Source of the DNA: Spirochaetia bacterium
Lineage (GTDB): Bacteria > Spirochaetota > UBA4802 > UBA5550
Direction: 5' to 3'
Assembly (NCBI GenBank): GCA_009885955.1
Contig: VFJS01000009.1
Location: 42,384 to 106,383 of the forward strand
Length of the DNA: 64,000 nt
Shown here: piece after piece, positions 9,720 to 17,950 of the stretch
Position numbering within the stretch: the first letter of the stretch is position 1
Layout of the letters: each line of letters begins with the position of its first letter
Program-made: the position numbers and the translations under genes
The notes under the pieces: generated by a model
What the model saw: only the letters and a program-made list of their open reading frames with translations
Databases searched by the model: none
Told to the model about the DNA's origin: nothing

Positions 9720-11561
9720 TTATTGATAGTAAACAAAATTGTTAAGCTTCTCCTTTTCCCTTCTCAGTATTTCAATTTCTGTTAAATAGTTATTGTCTGG
9801 GCCTGAAGAATTTTTGATCTTATCCGCATATTTATTTATTTTTGCGTCAATTTCATGAAGTTTTAATTTTATATATATTTCGGTATATGCTTTTTCAGGA
9901 TTTTCAGTAATAAACCCTTCAATTAATGATTTATTTAAAAATTCCATTTCGAAATCATTCTCAAAAAAGTCAAACATTTTATCAACAGAAAAAATCTGAT
10001 TCGAATAGTAGATCTCTGCGATTTTCATGAAAATATTTCTTGTTATAACATCTGAAATATCATGAGGTGAAAAATCAACAGCAGCTCTTTCTATAAGCTC
10101 GGGATAGTTACAGATCAACTTCAACAGATCCCTATGTATTCTCGTTACCGGGTCGGTATATATTTCTTTCGTGCTGCCGGTCTTTTTTACGCTCCCCAAT
10201 GCCCCATTTTTAACATAATTAAAAAAATCCTTTCTGACAGAATTTTCATCAATTTTGAGCAACGAGCTTATCTTGTTAATATAAATACTTTTTTCTGATT
10301 CAAGTTCAATTTTCATAATGACTGAAAAAAGTTTGATCATTGTATTAATCCGATCTTTTATACCGAATTCACCAATTATCCGTTTGATCTGAAAATCTAC
10401 CGGTTTAACAGCAGAATCGACTATAACCATGAATTCTCTCAGGGATTTTTTTAACAAAAAGTCAAAAGGATCTCCGTCCGGCAGCATGGCAACTCTAACT
10501 TCAACATTTATTTTGCTGAAAATTTCAAGTGACTTTAGTGCTGCTTCAAACCCTGCTGAATCTGAGTCAAATAAAACAACAGCCTCACTGCAATATCTGG
10601 AAATGATCTTTGCATGATTCTCAGTAAAAGCTGTGCCAAGGGATGCAACAACATTCATCAGGCCTGCCTGATGACAGGCTATTACATCAAAATATCCCTC
10701 TACAACTATGACCCTGTTTAATTCTTTGATTGAGGCTGATGCCATATTCAGCCCATAGAGGATCTCCCGTTTTCTAAAAATTTCAGACTCAGGGGAATTT
10801 ATATACTTTGCCATAGGTTCGGTTGGAAGATCAGACAGCCTCCTTGCTCCGAAACCCAGAGTCCTTTCGTTGATGTCAATAATCGGGAACATTATCCTGT
10901 TTCTGAATCTGTCATAATAATGAGACCTGTTTTTATCACTGGAGCTCAAAAGACCTATTTTTTCACCAATATGTAAATCCACACTGTTTTTTTTAAGGCC
11001 CCCGGTGAGTTTGTCCCATGAATCCGGAGCGAAGCCAATATTAAAAAGTTCTATTGAACCTTCTTTAATTCCTCTGTGAATCAGATACTCCCTCCCTATT
11101 CTTCCTTCAGATGAATTCAGATATTTACAGAAAAAATTCTGAGCAAATCTATTAATTCTGTATCCCTGTTCGAAAATAGGATTTTTTTCAGTTTCAATAT
11201 TAGTAATTTCTACTCCGGCAAAACCTGCAAGATATTTTACACTTTCAAAAAAATTAAGTCTTTCAACTTTTGATATAAAGGTAAAAATGTTCCCTCCTGT
11301 TTGGCATCCAAAACAGTGAAAAATCTGCTTTTCATGTGATACAGTAAAAGATGGGGTCTTTTCCTTGTGGAATGGGCATAATCCAATATAATTTTTCCCC
11401 TTTTTTTTTAATGTGGGAACAAATTTTTTAATAATCTCTAAAATATCAGTACGTTCTCTGATAAGATCAATGGTTTCTCTTGGTATTAACAATTTTTTCT
11501 CATATTCAAATTTGTAGTAAAATAAACACACAAGCAAAATAGTAGATGTTTGATTATTCAA
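9720..11561 (-). CDS. dnaG: DNA primase DnaG
   Basis: This primase makes RNA primers at the replication fork. The CHC2 zinc finger is seen in LCPFHKEKTPSF and FHCFGCQTGGN. The RNA-polymerase/TOPRIM core has VIVVEGYFDV and AVVLFDSDSAGFEAA, and a helical C-terminal DnaB-interaction region follows. Two TTG starts are possible. The longer one at 11561 has GAGG six bases upstream, but it adds 23 mostly hydrophobic residues before the family's usual beginning. The TTG at 11492 starts the protein at LIPRETIDLIRERTDI, exactly where homologues begin, with a weaker GAG site. The protein would be 613 or 590 residues. The gene lies upstream of rpoD on the same strand. Confidence 0.95.
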   Translation of the reverse strand: MNNQTSTILLVCLFYYKFEYEKKLLIPRETIDLIRERTDILEIIKKFVPTLKKKGKNYIGLCPFHKEKTPSFTVSHEKQIFHCFGCQTGGNIFTFISKVERLNFFESVKYLAGFAGVEITNIETEKNPIFEQGYRINRFAQNFFCKYLNSSEGRIGREYLIHRGIKEGSIELFNIGFAPDSWDKLTGGLKKNSVDLHIGEKIGLLSSSDKNRSHYYDRFRNRIMFPIIDINERTLGFGARRLSDLPTEPMAKYINSPESEIFRKREILYGLNMASASIKELNRVIVVEGYFDVIACHQAGLMNVVASLGTAFTENHAKIISRYCSEAVVLFDSDSAGFEAALKSLEIFSKINVEVRVAMLPDGDPFDFLLKKSLREFMVIVDSAVKPVDFQIKRIIGEFGIKDRINTMIKLFSVIMKIELESEKSIYINKISSLLKIDENSVRKDFFNYVKNGALGSVKKTGSTKEIYTDPVTRIHRDLLKLICNYPELIERAAVDFSPHDISDVITRNIFMKIAEIYYSNQIFSVDKMFDFFENDFEMEFLNKSLIEGFITENPEKAYTEIYIKLKLHEIDAKINKYADKIKNSSGPDNNYLTEIEILRREKEKLNNFVYYQ

Positions 11562-12006
11562 TGGGAACCTCGGATTATGATATCATGTGATTCCCTTGAG
11601 GGTATATGTCTGGGAAATCAGTAATTAAAATATTTCATCTTCATATATTCTGATTTTAGATAAACCCTATAATATATAAATAATAAAAAATATTATGACT
11701 GTCAACCGGTTTCAAAAAATTTTTTAAATTATACAAAATATATTTGATATATAAACATTTAGTATGAGTTTTGACGATATTATTCATATATTGTACAATT
11801 TGACTGGTATTAGAAATATCCCGAAGGCATTATATTATAATATCTTCTTTAAATTGGATTTCATTTTACCTGAATAATAAATGAAGTTATGAGCTTAAAT
11901 CTTCAGAAGTATACGATATAAAAAATAAACTATTTTCTGTTCTGATTATCAGGTTAGTTATCAGAAAAATTTAACCCTATATTTTCAATCCAAGCATGGA
12001 GACTAA
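11562..12006. other. AT-rich divergent intergenic region between dnaG and the DUF4015 gene
   Basis: This 445-base stretch has no coding frame that looks real. It must contain the promoters for dnaG-rpoD (leftward) and for the gene at 12007 (rightward). It is extremely AT-rich, so many -10-like hexamers occur by chance and I could not choose one with a good -35. The rightward gene has a clear ribosome site, GGAG five bases before its ATG. A short GGTTA/TAACC inverted repeat lies about 40 bases before that start. Confidence 0.4.
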
Positions 12007-13047
12007 ATGAAAAGAATAATTACTGCAACAATAATATTCAGCATATTTTTTATTTCAACGGACCATCTGAATAATTTCAGCAAAGCAAGCAATACAGCGG
12101 GGCCCATGGCAGAAGAAAAGCAGGGTGACGGCAGTGATAATGAGAAAAAGCAGATTCCTTCTTTAAAAAACCTTGAATACAGATTTCCTGAATTTTACAG
12201 GGGAATTTATCTTAATATTGGCTCAGCCACGAACAAGGCGCTACTTGAAAAATTTGTGAAGATGTGCAAAGATTCCTTTATCAACACAATGGTTCTTGAC
12301 GTGCAGAGTAATAGAACAAATGCTTATTCTGTCCCGTCTGATCATGTGAAATACCTTATTGACAATAGTATTCATCCAATAGCAAGAATTGTTGTATTCG
12401 CCGACGGTCTTAAAAATTATCCAGTCCAAAACAGCTTAATAGAAGCACGGATTGAGGCTGCTGAAAAAGCATGCCAGAGTGGATTCAGAGAAATTCAGTT
12501 TGATTATATCAGGTTTAATGATTCCGAACGGAACAGGCATTTAACACTAAATGAAAGATACAGTTTTATTGAGGGATTCCTTCTTAAAGCCAGAAAACGT
12601 CTCCAGAAATATAATGCTAAAATTGCAGCAGATGTTTTCGGGAGGATTCCGTTAAATAGCGGGGATATTATTGGGCAAAGGATGGAAGGGCTCGACAATG
12701 TTGTGGATATTATCTGTCCAATGGCTTATCCATCGCACTATACATGGAGCAAAAAGTTTTATCTTGATCCCTATTATACTGTTTACACAACTTCAGTGAA
12801 TGCTAAAAAAAGGGTAAAGAAAGCTGAAATAGTATCTTATATCCAGGCATTTAAAATGAAACTTTACGACATCCCCTATACGAAATATATCAGGGATCAG
12901 ATTGCCGCTGTCCATGATGCAGGGATAAAGGGATTCCTCTTCTGGAATGCTCAGCAGGTATATGATATTCCCCTGGATGTCACCAGGTCCTTCTACTTGA
13001 AAAAACAGGAACCTGTTAAAACGGAACAGAAGAGAGAGAGATTGTGA
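12007..13047 (+). CDS. Putative glycoside hydrolase, DUF4015 family (exported)
   Basis: The protein begins with a hydrophobic export segment (residues ~4-20), followed by a polar Glu/Lys/Gly linker. The body follows the pattern of the DUF4015 'putative glycoside hydrolase' family, a TIM-barrel related to glycosidases: RGIYLNIGSATN, NTMVLDVQSN, HPIARIVVFADG, GFREIQFDYIRF with the conserved acidic pair, AADVFGRI, ICPMAYPSHYTW, a GIKGFLFWNAQQVYD stretch near the end, and helices between. Length (346 residues) is close to the family. A role on cell-wall or surface polysaccharide is inferred, and no substrate is known from sequence. It is transcribed alone, divergent from dnaG, and ends in a shared terminator with the convergent lipoprotein gene. 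Confidence 0.8.
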   Translation: MKRIITATIIFSIFFISTDHLNNFSKASNTAGPMAEEKQGDGSDNEKKQIPSLKNLEYRFPEFYRGIYLNIGSATNKALLEKFVKMCKDSFINTMVLDVQSNRTNAYSVPSDHVKYLIDNSIHPIARIVVFADGLKNYPVQNSLIEARIEAAEKACQSGFREIQFDYIRFNDSERNRHLTLNERYSFIEGFLLKARKRLQKYNAKIAADVFGRIPLNSGDIIGQRMEGLDNVVDIICPMAYPSHYTWSKKFYLDPYYTVYTTSVNAKKRVKKAEIVSYIQAFKMKLYDIPYTKYIRDQIAAVHDAGIKGFLFWNAQQVYDIPLDVTRSFYLKKQEPVKTEQKRERL

Positions 13048-13073
13048 ATTGGGATATCATTTATCCCGTTCAC
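13044..13073. terminator. Bidirectional terminator between convergent genes
   Basis: An imperfect inverted repeat, GTGAA(TT)GGGAT / ATCCC(G)TTCAC with a 7-base loop, spans the stop codons of the convergent genes ending at 13047 and 13070. The arrangement suits a shared terminator, although the U-tract on either side is poor. Confidence 0.45.
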
Positions 13074-13531
13074 TTCAAGTCGTTGTCAAATTCGGCAACG
13101 AATGTTGTTTTGCCATCTCTTTCAGATAGCATAGTGATATTAATAGTACGGTTATCAGGCAGATCAAAATAATAAAAATTAGGCCTTGGTTGTAAGATAT
13201 TGTTCAACTTTATATATCTGTTACGAAGGGCATCCAGCACCCATTTTTCAACAGTTATCAGATGCCTATCCTGAGTCAATTGCGCATCATAGAATTTTTT
13301 CTGGGATTCAAGGGCAATTGTTGTCCTCCCGAATTCCACTTTATCAATAAAAATTTTATAAAAGCACCGGCTGTCGTCACCAGGGTTTTCCACGGAAATG
13401 TTGAAGGCTACAAATTTCAGGTTAAAGGTTCTTGTATTTATAACGTTAGAATTTTCTTTTTTTCCTGCCGTGCATCCGGAAATATGTAAAAATATTAATA
13501 TTGATGGCAGCAGTGTTTTGAAAATCCTCAT
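13070..13531 (-). CDS. Small predicted lipoprotein, unknown function
   Basis: This 153-residue protein starts with a basic-hydrophobic segment ending in a lipobox-like FLHISGC (Cys ~20), so it is probably a lipoprotein. The mature part has beta-rich stretches (FNLKFVAFNISVENPGDD, NFYYFDLPDNRTINITML) and no domain I recognise. Its ATG overlaps the stop of the upstream gene at 13531 by one base, so the two are translationally coupled and probably work together at the envelope. Confidence 0.75.
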   Translation of the reverse strand: MRIFKTLLPSILIFLHISGCTAGKKENSNVINTRTFNLKFVAFNISVENPGDDSRCFYKIFIDKVEFGRTTIALESQKKFYDAQLTQDRHLITVEKWVLDALRNRYIKLNNILQPRPNFYYFDLPDNRTINITMLSERDGKTTFVAEFDNDLK

Positions 13532-15099
13532 CAGTTGATTCTCCTTAGTCCTATCCTGTAGGGATTGCTAAAATTATCCCTGAGTGACTCAACAATAACA
13601 TACCCCTTCCTATCGATCATTTCTGTGAGATTTTTTCTGCTATTTCCCCTGAGCGTTATTGACTTGATGATGTATCCCAGGGAATCGGCTATTGAGACCT
13701 TAATTTCGCCATCTTTAATCCCTTCAATAGCAAAAAGGATCCTCTCCCTCCTGTCATATTCGAGTAGAAAATAATCCACATCTCTGGCAGATGAAATAAA
13801 TCCCCTGATATAATCTCCTTTAACATGATTAGCTAGATTTTTTGTATTGTTTGGCTCGGTCTCCATGAATTCTTCATCTTCAAAATGGGTAATGGTTATG
13901 TTATAATCATTTTCCCTGTCAAACTGTTCCAGTTTCCCCTGGACTGTAATGTAAAAATCACTGTCAATTGTCAGGTTGGGCATCACTTCAGTTTCGCCTT
14001 TCCCTGTATTATCCATTGTATGAATGATATTTTTTTTCATATCATATATTGAAGCTTTTATATCTATCTCAGGCGGTGATTGAATTGAAATTCTATAATA
14101 CCCCGGATTCTTATGTGCCGGCTTGTAGAGAAAAAAATCCCTGTCTCCCGGACGATCTATCCTGCCCTTCATGATGTCGCCTGTTATGGCATTAGCCTTT
14201 GAGAAATCATTATTCGGCTCCATTTCATGGTCAGGGCTGAATTTATCAAACTCATATCTAATTTTGTATGGCTGTTCAGAGTTACTGCTGTTCCCCTTTG
14301 AGCATACCATTATGCAGTATAACCCCGGCTTTGTGATCCCGGCACCTCGTATCTCCTCTCCGAAACCGGTTTCATTGCTGTTTGAGGAAATCAGCATTTC
14401 TCCGCCGGAATCGAAAAGAAAAAGCTCTGAGTTAATGCCGGGAACTCCCGATAGGATTATATTCACCAAAACCGGAAGTTCTGAATCCCTGTCTATTTTA
14501 AATGAATACCAGTCCTCTTCCCTGTTGTGATTATCTGTTTCGGAATTGAGAAAGTTATATGATGGGGAAAAATATCCGGAATACTCAACTTTCTCATTAA
14601 TTTGAGTGGCCTCCTCTGATCTGTCATTCGGCTCATGTTCTTCCATGGTAGCATCCCTTGAAGAAATAGATAGCGAATATGGAGTTTCCAGGTTGAAAGT
14701 TTTGGGGTCCCTGGCGCCATGTATCACTGCGATACAGTATGTTCCCGGTTCAGCATAGAGATTATTCATCCTCTCTTGAGAGGATTTGCGGTTATCATCA
14801 ATATATTTCAGGAGCCTTGGCTTGTTTTCCATTCTCCATATCTGGAAAGCAATGTTAACCCCCTTTAATCCGGAAAGATTTATGTCAAGGATAGATTCTT
14901 TTTTTATGATGAATTTAAAATAATCCTTATCTGCTGCCGAGTTTATGAAACCCTCTATTCTGCCATTGACTTCAATAAAATTTGCCGTATCAAAGGAATC
15001 ATTAGGCTCTTTTTCCAGGACTTTTCTCTCTTTACACAAGATCCCGGGGAATATAAGAATTATCATGTAAAATATATTAAGTATTAACTTTCTTTTCAT
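13531..15099 (-). CDS. Exported protein with four pre-peptidase C-terminal (PPC)-like repeats
   Basis: The 522-residue protein has an N-terminal export signal (residues ~1-22, ending PGILC; the Cys could be a lipidation site with an unusual -1 Leu). It is then built from four copies of a ~110-residue unit that each begin with an EPN motif: EKEPNDSFDTAN, EEHEPNDRSEEAT, EMEPNNDFSKAN and METEPNNTKNLAN. Each continues to a 'G-x-I-x-x-x-x-D-x-D-x-F/Y' segment such as SAADKDYFKF, PGDRDFFLY and ARDVDYFLL. This is the hallmark of PPC-type beta-sandwich domains, found at the ends of secreted proteases and on surface proteins, where they bind other proteins or calcium. No catalytic domain is attached here. 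It is coupled to the lipoprotein that follows. Confidence 0.8.
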   Translation of the reverse strand: MKRKLILNIFYMIILIFPGILCKERKVLEKEPNDSFDTANFIEVNGRIEGFINSAADKDYFKFIIKKESILDINLSGLKGVNIAFQIWRMENKPRLLKYIDDNRKSSQERMNNLYAEPGTYCIAVIHGARDPKTFNLETPYSLSISSRDATMEEHEPNDRSEEATQINEKVEYSGYFSPSYNFLNSETDNHNREEDWYSFKIDRDSELPVLVNIILSGVPGINSELFLFDSGGEMLISSNSNETGFGEEIRGAGITKPGLYCIMVCSKGNSSNSEQPYKIRYEFDKFSPDHEMEPNNDFSKANAITGDIMKGRIDRPGDRDFFLYKPAHKNPGYYRISIQSPPEIDIKASIYDMKKNIIHTMDNTGKGETEVMPNLTIDSDFYITVQGKLEQFDRENDYNITITHFEDEEFMETEPNNTKNLANHVKGDYIRGFISSARDVDYFLLEYDRRERILFAIEGIKDGEIKVSIADSLGYIIKSITLRGNSRKNLTEMIDRKGYVIVESLRDNFSNPYRIGLRRIN

Positions 15100-15280
15100 A
15101 ATGCGTAATTATAATCAAATAATATTTTTGTAATTGTTACTTATATGGAAATGAACTAAAATAGAATATTCCAATGGTATTCCGGATGAGGGGAAGTCAA
15201 CGATTATTCACGAGTATAATATTGGCAGGAATGAGAATTTTTGTGAATAGTGAGAACTGAATTATCAATTTTTGAAAAAA

Positions 15281-15607
15281 TTATGAACCAATCAGCTGTT
15301 TTAAATCGTTAACAGCTTTTTCTCTATTTGAGATACCGGTTTTTTTGATACCTTTTCTGATAACATTATCCCATTGTTTTTCAGGAATTTCAAGTTTCAT
15401 ACTTTCCAGAAGTTCAAGGATTTTAGTATCAGTATTTATGTTGAATATATTTTCAGAATCATACCTGAAAAGTGAAAACAACCTGTCTATGTAATCACCT
15501 ATCAGCTTGGTGGGGCTCATGGATTCCGTTTTTTTCTGAAGGGTATCTTTCTTTTTTTCAGATTTTTTTAATTCCCTCTGATGACGTTCAAGATCTGTCC
15601 TTTTCAT
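15281..15607 (-). CDS. Small coiled-coil protein, unknown function
   Basis: This 108-residue protein has a very basic, heptad-like N-terminus rich in Lys, Glu and Arg (residues 1-30, with RELKKSEKKKDTLQKK) and a helical C-terminal part ending in a REKAVNDLKQLIGS helix. There is no signal peptide or membrane span. AGGA lies nine bases before the ATG. I do not recognise the family. It stands alone between the PPC-repeat gene and a terminator-bounded signalling operon. Confidence 0.55.
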   Translation of the reverse strand: MKRTDLERHQRELKKSEKKKDTLQKKTESMSPTKLIGDYIDRLFSLFRYDSENIFNINTDTKILELLESMKLEIPEKQWDNVIRKGIKKTGISNREKAVNDLKQLIGS

Positions 15608-15758
15608 GCAATTAATTCCTGAATGCTTGTCTTTGAATAAATTAATGTCAAAAATGATATATTAGATTAAATTTCAAGATTTATTTTGGTTACTTTTTAA
15701 AAAATTAAATTTTTTAAAGATAACATTTTATCAGACAAATTAAGGAAAAATATATGCA

Positions 15759-15794
15759 CCGAAAGATATTCATAATAAAATGAATATCTTTCGG
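15759..15794 (-). terminator. Strong hairpin after the response-regulator operon
   Basis: A perfect 15-bp inverted repeat, CCGAAAGATATTCAT / ATGAATATCTTTCGG, with a 6-base loop lies 54 bases after the stop of the gene ending at 15849. On the minus strand it is followed by a T-rich stretch (TGCATATATTTTTCC), as expected for an intrinsic terminator. Confidence 0.7.
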
Positions 15795-15848
15795 TAGAAA
15801 AAAATAGTCAATCAGGCATTTTTGTGCATTGCCTTTATAAATTAAATA

Positions 15849-17006
15849 CTAGGCATGCAGGAAAGTCTTTGTAAACTCCTTCCAAACCTTATCACTCATT
15901 AAAGTAAATTCCTGATTTGTCCTGTGAATTGATTCCTGTTCATCAGGTTTTGAGCTGAATGTATTTATCATGTTTATATACCGATCGATTTCATTTTTAT
16001 ACCATGTAACGGCATCAGCCCCTATTCTTAATGATTTTATATCCTCACCCAGATTTGTAGCTTCAAGGTAGCACAACCATCCATGTTCATAGGGTTTAAT
16101 GCTGATAAGGTTAATATTATCAGCCAGGTTAGCATTCTGGTACCTCACTACCCCGCTTATTGGAGAAAGAAAATTTGCTTTACGATCGCCTTGTATAAGG
16201 GTAAAAAGTGTTTCTCCTTTCTTCACTTTTTTCCCGATCTCAGGAAGAACCATGTCATCGATGGTTCCTATTATTTTCTGGACAAAATCGTCGATTCCGA
16301 TTCTTACAAGTCCGTTCGGCTCAAAGCTGCTCCATGTATGGTCCTCTGATATGAATACACCGACTGGAACATTGAAGTCATGTTTCGATGCAGACTCCGC
16401 TATAGAAGGAGTAATCAGATGCACTGAGGGTTTAACCGATTTTTCTATCCGGTCCATCCTCTTGATGAGGAGCTTATTTACAAAATCAACAAGTTCATCC
16501 TCTGTAAACGGCTTCTGAACATAATCCATTGCTCCGAACTTCATTACGTCAACGGCAGTCTCTATCGTGGCATATCCGGTTATCATCACAACATCTATAT
16601 CGGGACGGAGATGTTTTACTGCTTTTGTAACTTCAACGCCATCCATGTCCGGCATTTTAAGGTCAGTGAATACAAAATCATAATCATTTTTCTTCACAAG
16701 CATGAGCGCTTCAGGCCCTTTTTCAACGGTGTCAACTGAATAGCCCGCAAGGACAAGTATCTTTCTAAAGCTGTCAAGAATGATCTCCTCATCATCAACG
16801 GCTATAATTTTTGCCTTAGGATTGTCCACCTTGACTCTCTTGAGTGTTGTAGCTTCATCTGCTATTTGGAGCTTTAAGCCGATATCAAGAGCTTTTTTTC
16901 TTTCTTCATGCAGCTTGGCATCACGATACCTTTTCAGAAGATATCTTATTGTCAGATCTACAATGATAAAAAGAACCAGCGTTACAAGAACTATGCCTAT
17001 TACCAT
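15849..17006 (-). CDS. Membrane-anchored response regulator fused to a glycine-cleavage-H-like domain
   Basis: I place the start at the ATG at 17006 because AAGGAGG lies four bases before it; the frame could extend 24 codons further with no supporting ribosome site. The 385-residue protein has one N-terminal membrane segment (residues ~2-22), a REC domain (~66-185) with phospho-acceptor Asp115 in FTDLKMPDMDG and Lys165 in YVQKPF, and a C-terminal domain (~205-330) resembling GcvH, with SEDHTWSSFEPNGLVRIGID, LPEIGKKVKKGETLF, LSPISGVV and a late GWLCYLEA. There is no DNA-binding domain. The lipoyl-Lys hairpin is about two residues shorter than in true GcvH, so lipoylation is doubtful. It follows a similar regulator and a haem-sensor kinase on the same strand, so it is a likely output of that kinase. 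Confidence 0.85.
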   Translation of the reverse strand: MVIGIVLVTLVLFIIVDLTIRYLLKRYRDAKLHEERKKALDIGLKLQIADEATTLKRVKVDNPKAKIIAVDDEEIILDSFRKILVLAGYSVDTVEKGPEALMLVKKNDYDFVFTDLKMPDMDGVEVTKAVKHLRPDIDVVMITGYATIETAVDVMKFGAMDYVQKPFTEDELVDFVNKLLIKRMDRIEKSVKPSVHLITPSIAESASKHDFNVPVGVFISEDHTWSSFEPNGLVRIGIDDFVQKIIGTIDDMVLPEIGKKVKKGETLFTLIQGDRKANFLSPISGVVRYQNANLADNINLISIKPYEHGWLCYLEATNLGEDIKSLRIGADAVTWYKNEIDRYINMINTFSSKPDEQESIHRTNQEFTLMSDKVWKEFTKTFLHA

Positions 17007-17151
17007 ATTTCCTCCTTTTGAATTATTGGAAACTATTGTATCCCCTGATAAGTCTCCATAAATATTTATATAAATCACATTTCCCTGTCAAAGGGAATTA
17101 TCAAATTTATATTCATCGTTCTATAATACTGACGGCCATAACTTTTCCAGA

Positions 17152-17946
17152 TCAGTACATTATGTATGGCTTAAGAAGCTGAATCTCCTTTTCAATATCA
17201 TCAGGCATAATTCTGATAAGCCACTGGGTGATAAATTTTTCAGTTTTGAACAGATCCAAGTTATCAAGGACATTCCGGTTGTTTATGGTAACTTTGCCGC
17301 TCACCGGGGACCAGATCCTGGATTTCTGTTTATTTTCATAGATGAGCTCCATCAATTGATTCCCCTGAATCATATAATCTCCTTCTGCCGGAAATTCAAT
17401 TCCTGATATTTCACCTACTGCAGATGAGAAATTGCTGCCAAGCCCTATATCAATTGATTTATCATCATTGATGCAGGCCCAAGCATGATTTCCAACAAAA
17501 AATATCCTGCCCGGGTTCCCGCCGGGAATATTTTTTGCAAAATGGTTCAGAGCATCACCAGGCTTATTGCCGGATTTTGAAAACTTGAATGCATTCATGA
17601 CAACATCGATAAGCTCCTCGTAGGTAAAGGGCTTCGGAATAAAATCAAATGCACCGGTTTTAAATGATTCAAAAATATTCGCCAGGGTAGCATAACCGGT
17701 AATCATGATGACTGGCATTTGGCTGAACTTTTTTATTATCAGCTCAATAATTTTGAATCCTGAAATCTCCTTCAGCATTAGATCCGTTATAACAAGCCTG
17801 TATGCATTCGATTCAATCTTTCCAAGCGCAGTCTGACCGTCGTATGCCTGGTCAACGGAATAACCTTCGCTGGTAAGGATTTTCCCTGCGGTATCATTTA
17901 CTACCTTCTCATCTTCCACAATGAGTATATCAAAAACGTTCTTCAT
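17152..17946 (-). CDS. Response regulator fused to a degenerate glycine-cleavage-H-like domain
   Basis: The start is taken as the ATG at 17946, four bases after the stop of the kinase gene; a longer frame overlapping the kinase has no family support. The 264-residue protein has a REC domain with acidic pocket VEDE, phospho-acceptor Asp55 (VITDLMLKE) and Lys105 (FIPKPF). A C-terminal domain follows, patterned on GcvH but more diverged than its neighbour's: VGNHAWACINDDKSIDIGLG, IWSPVSGKV and a final WLIRIMPDD. No DNA-binding or enzymatic output domain is present. It is probably phosphorylated by the adjacent kinase. The H-like domain suggests a protein-protein or carrier-type output rather than transcription, which is inference. 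Confidence 0.85.
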   Translation of the reverse strand: MKNVFDILIVEDEKVVNDTAGKILTSEGYSVDQAYDGQTALGKIESNAYRLVITDLMLKEISGFKIIELIIKKFSQMPVIMITGYATLANIFESFKTGAFDFIPKPFTYEELIDVVMNAFKFSKSGNKPGDALNHFAKNIPGGNPGRIFFVGNHAWACINDDKSIDIGLGSNFSSAVGEISGIEFPAEGDYMIQGNQLMELIYENKQKSRIWSPVSGKVTINNRNVLDNLDLFKTEKFITQWLIRIMPDDIEKEIQLLKPYIMY

Positions 17947-17950
17947 GGGA

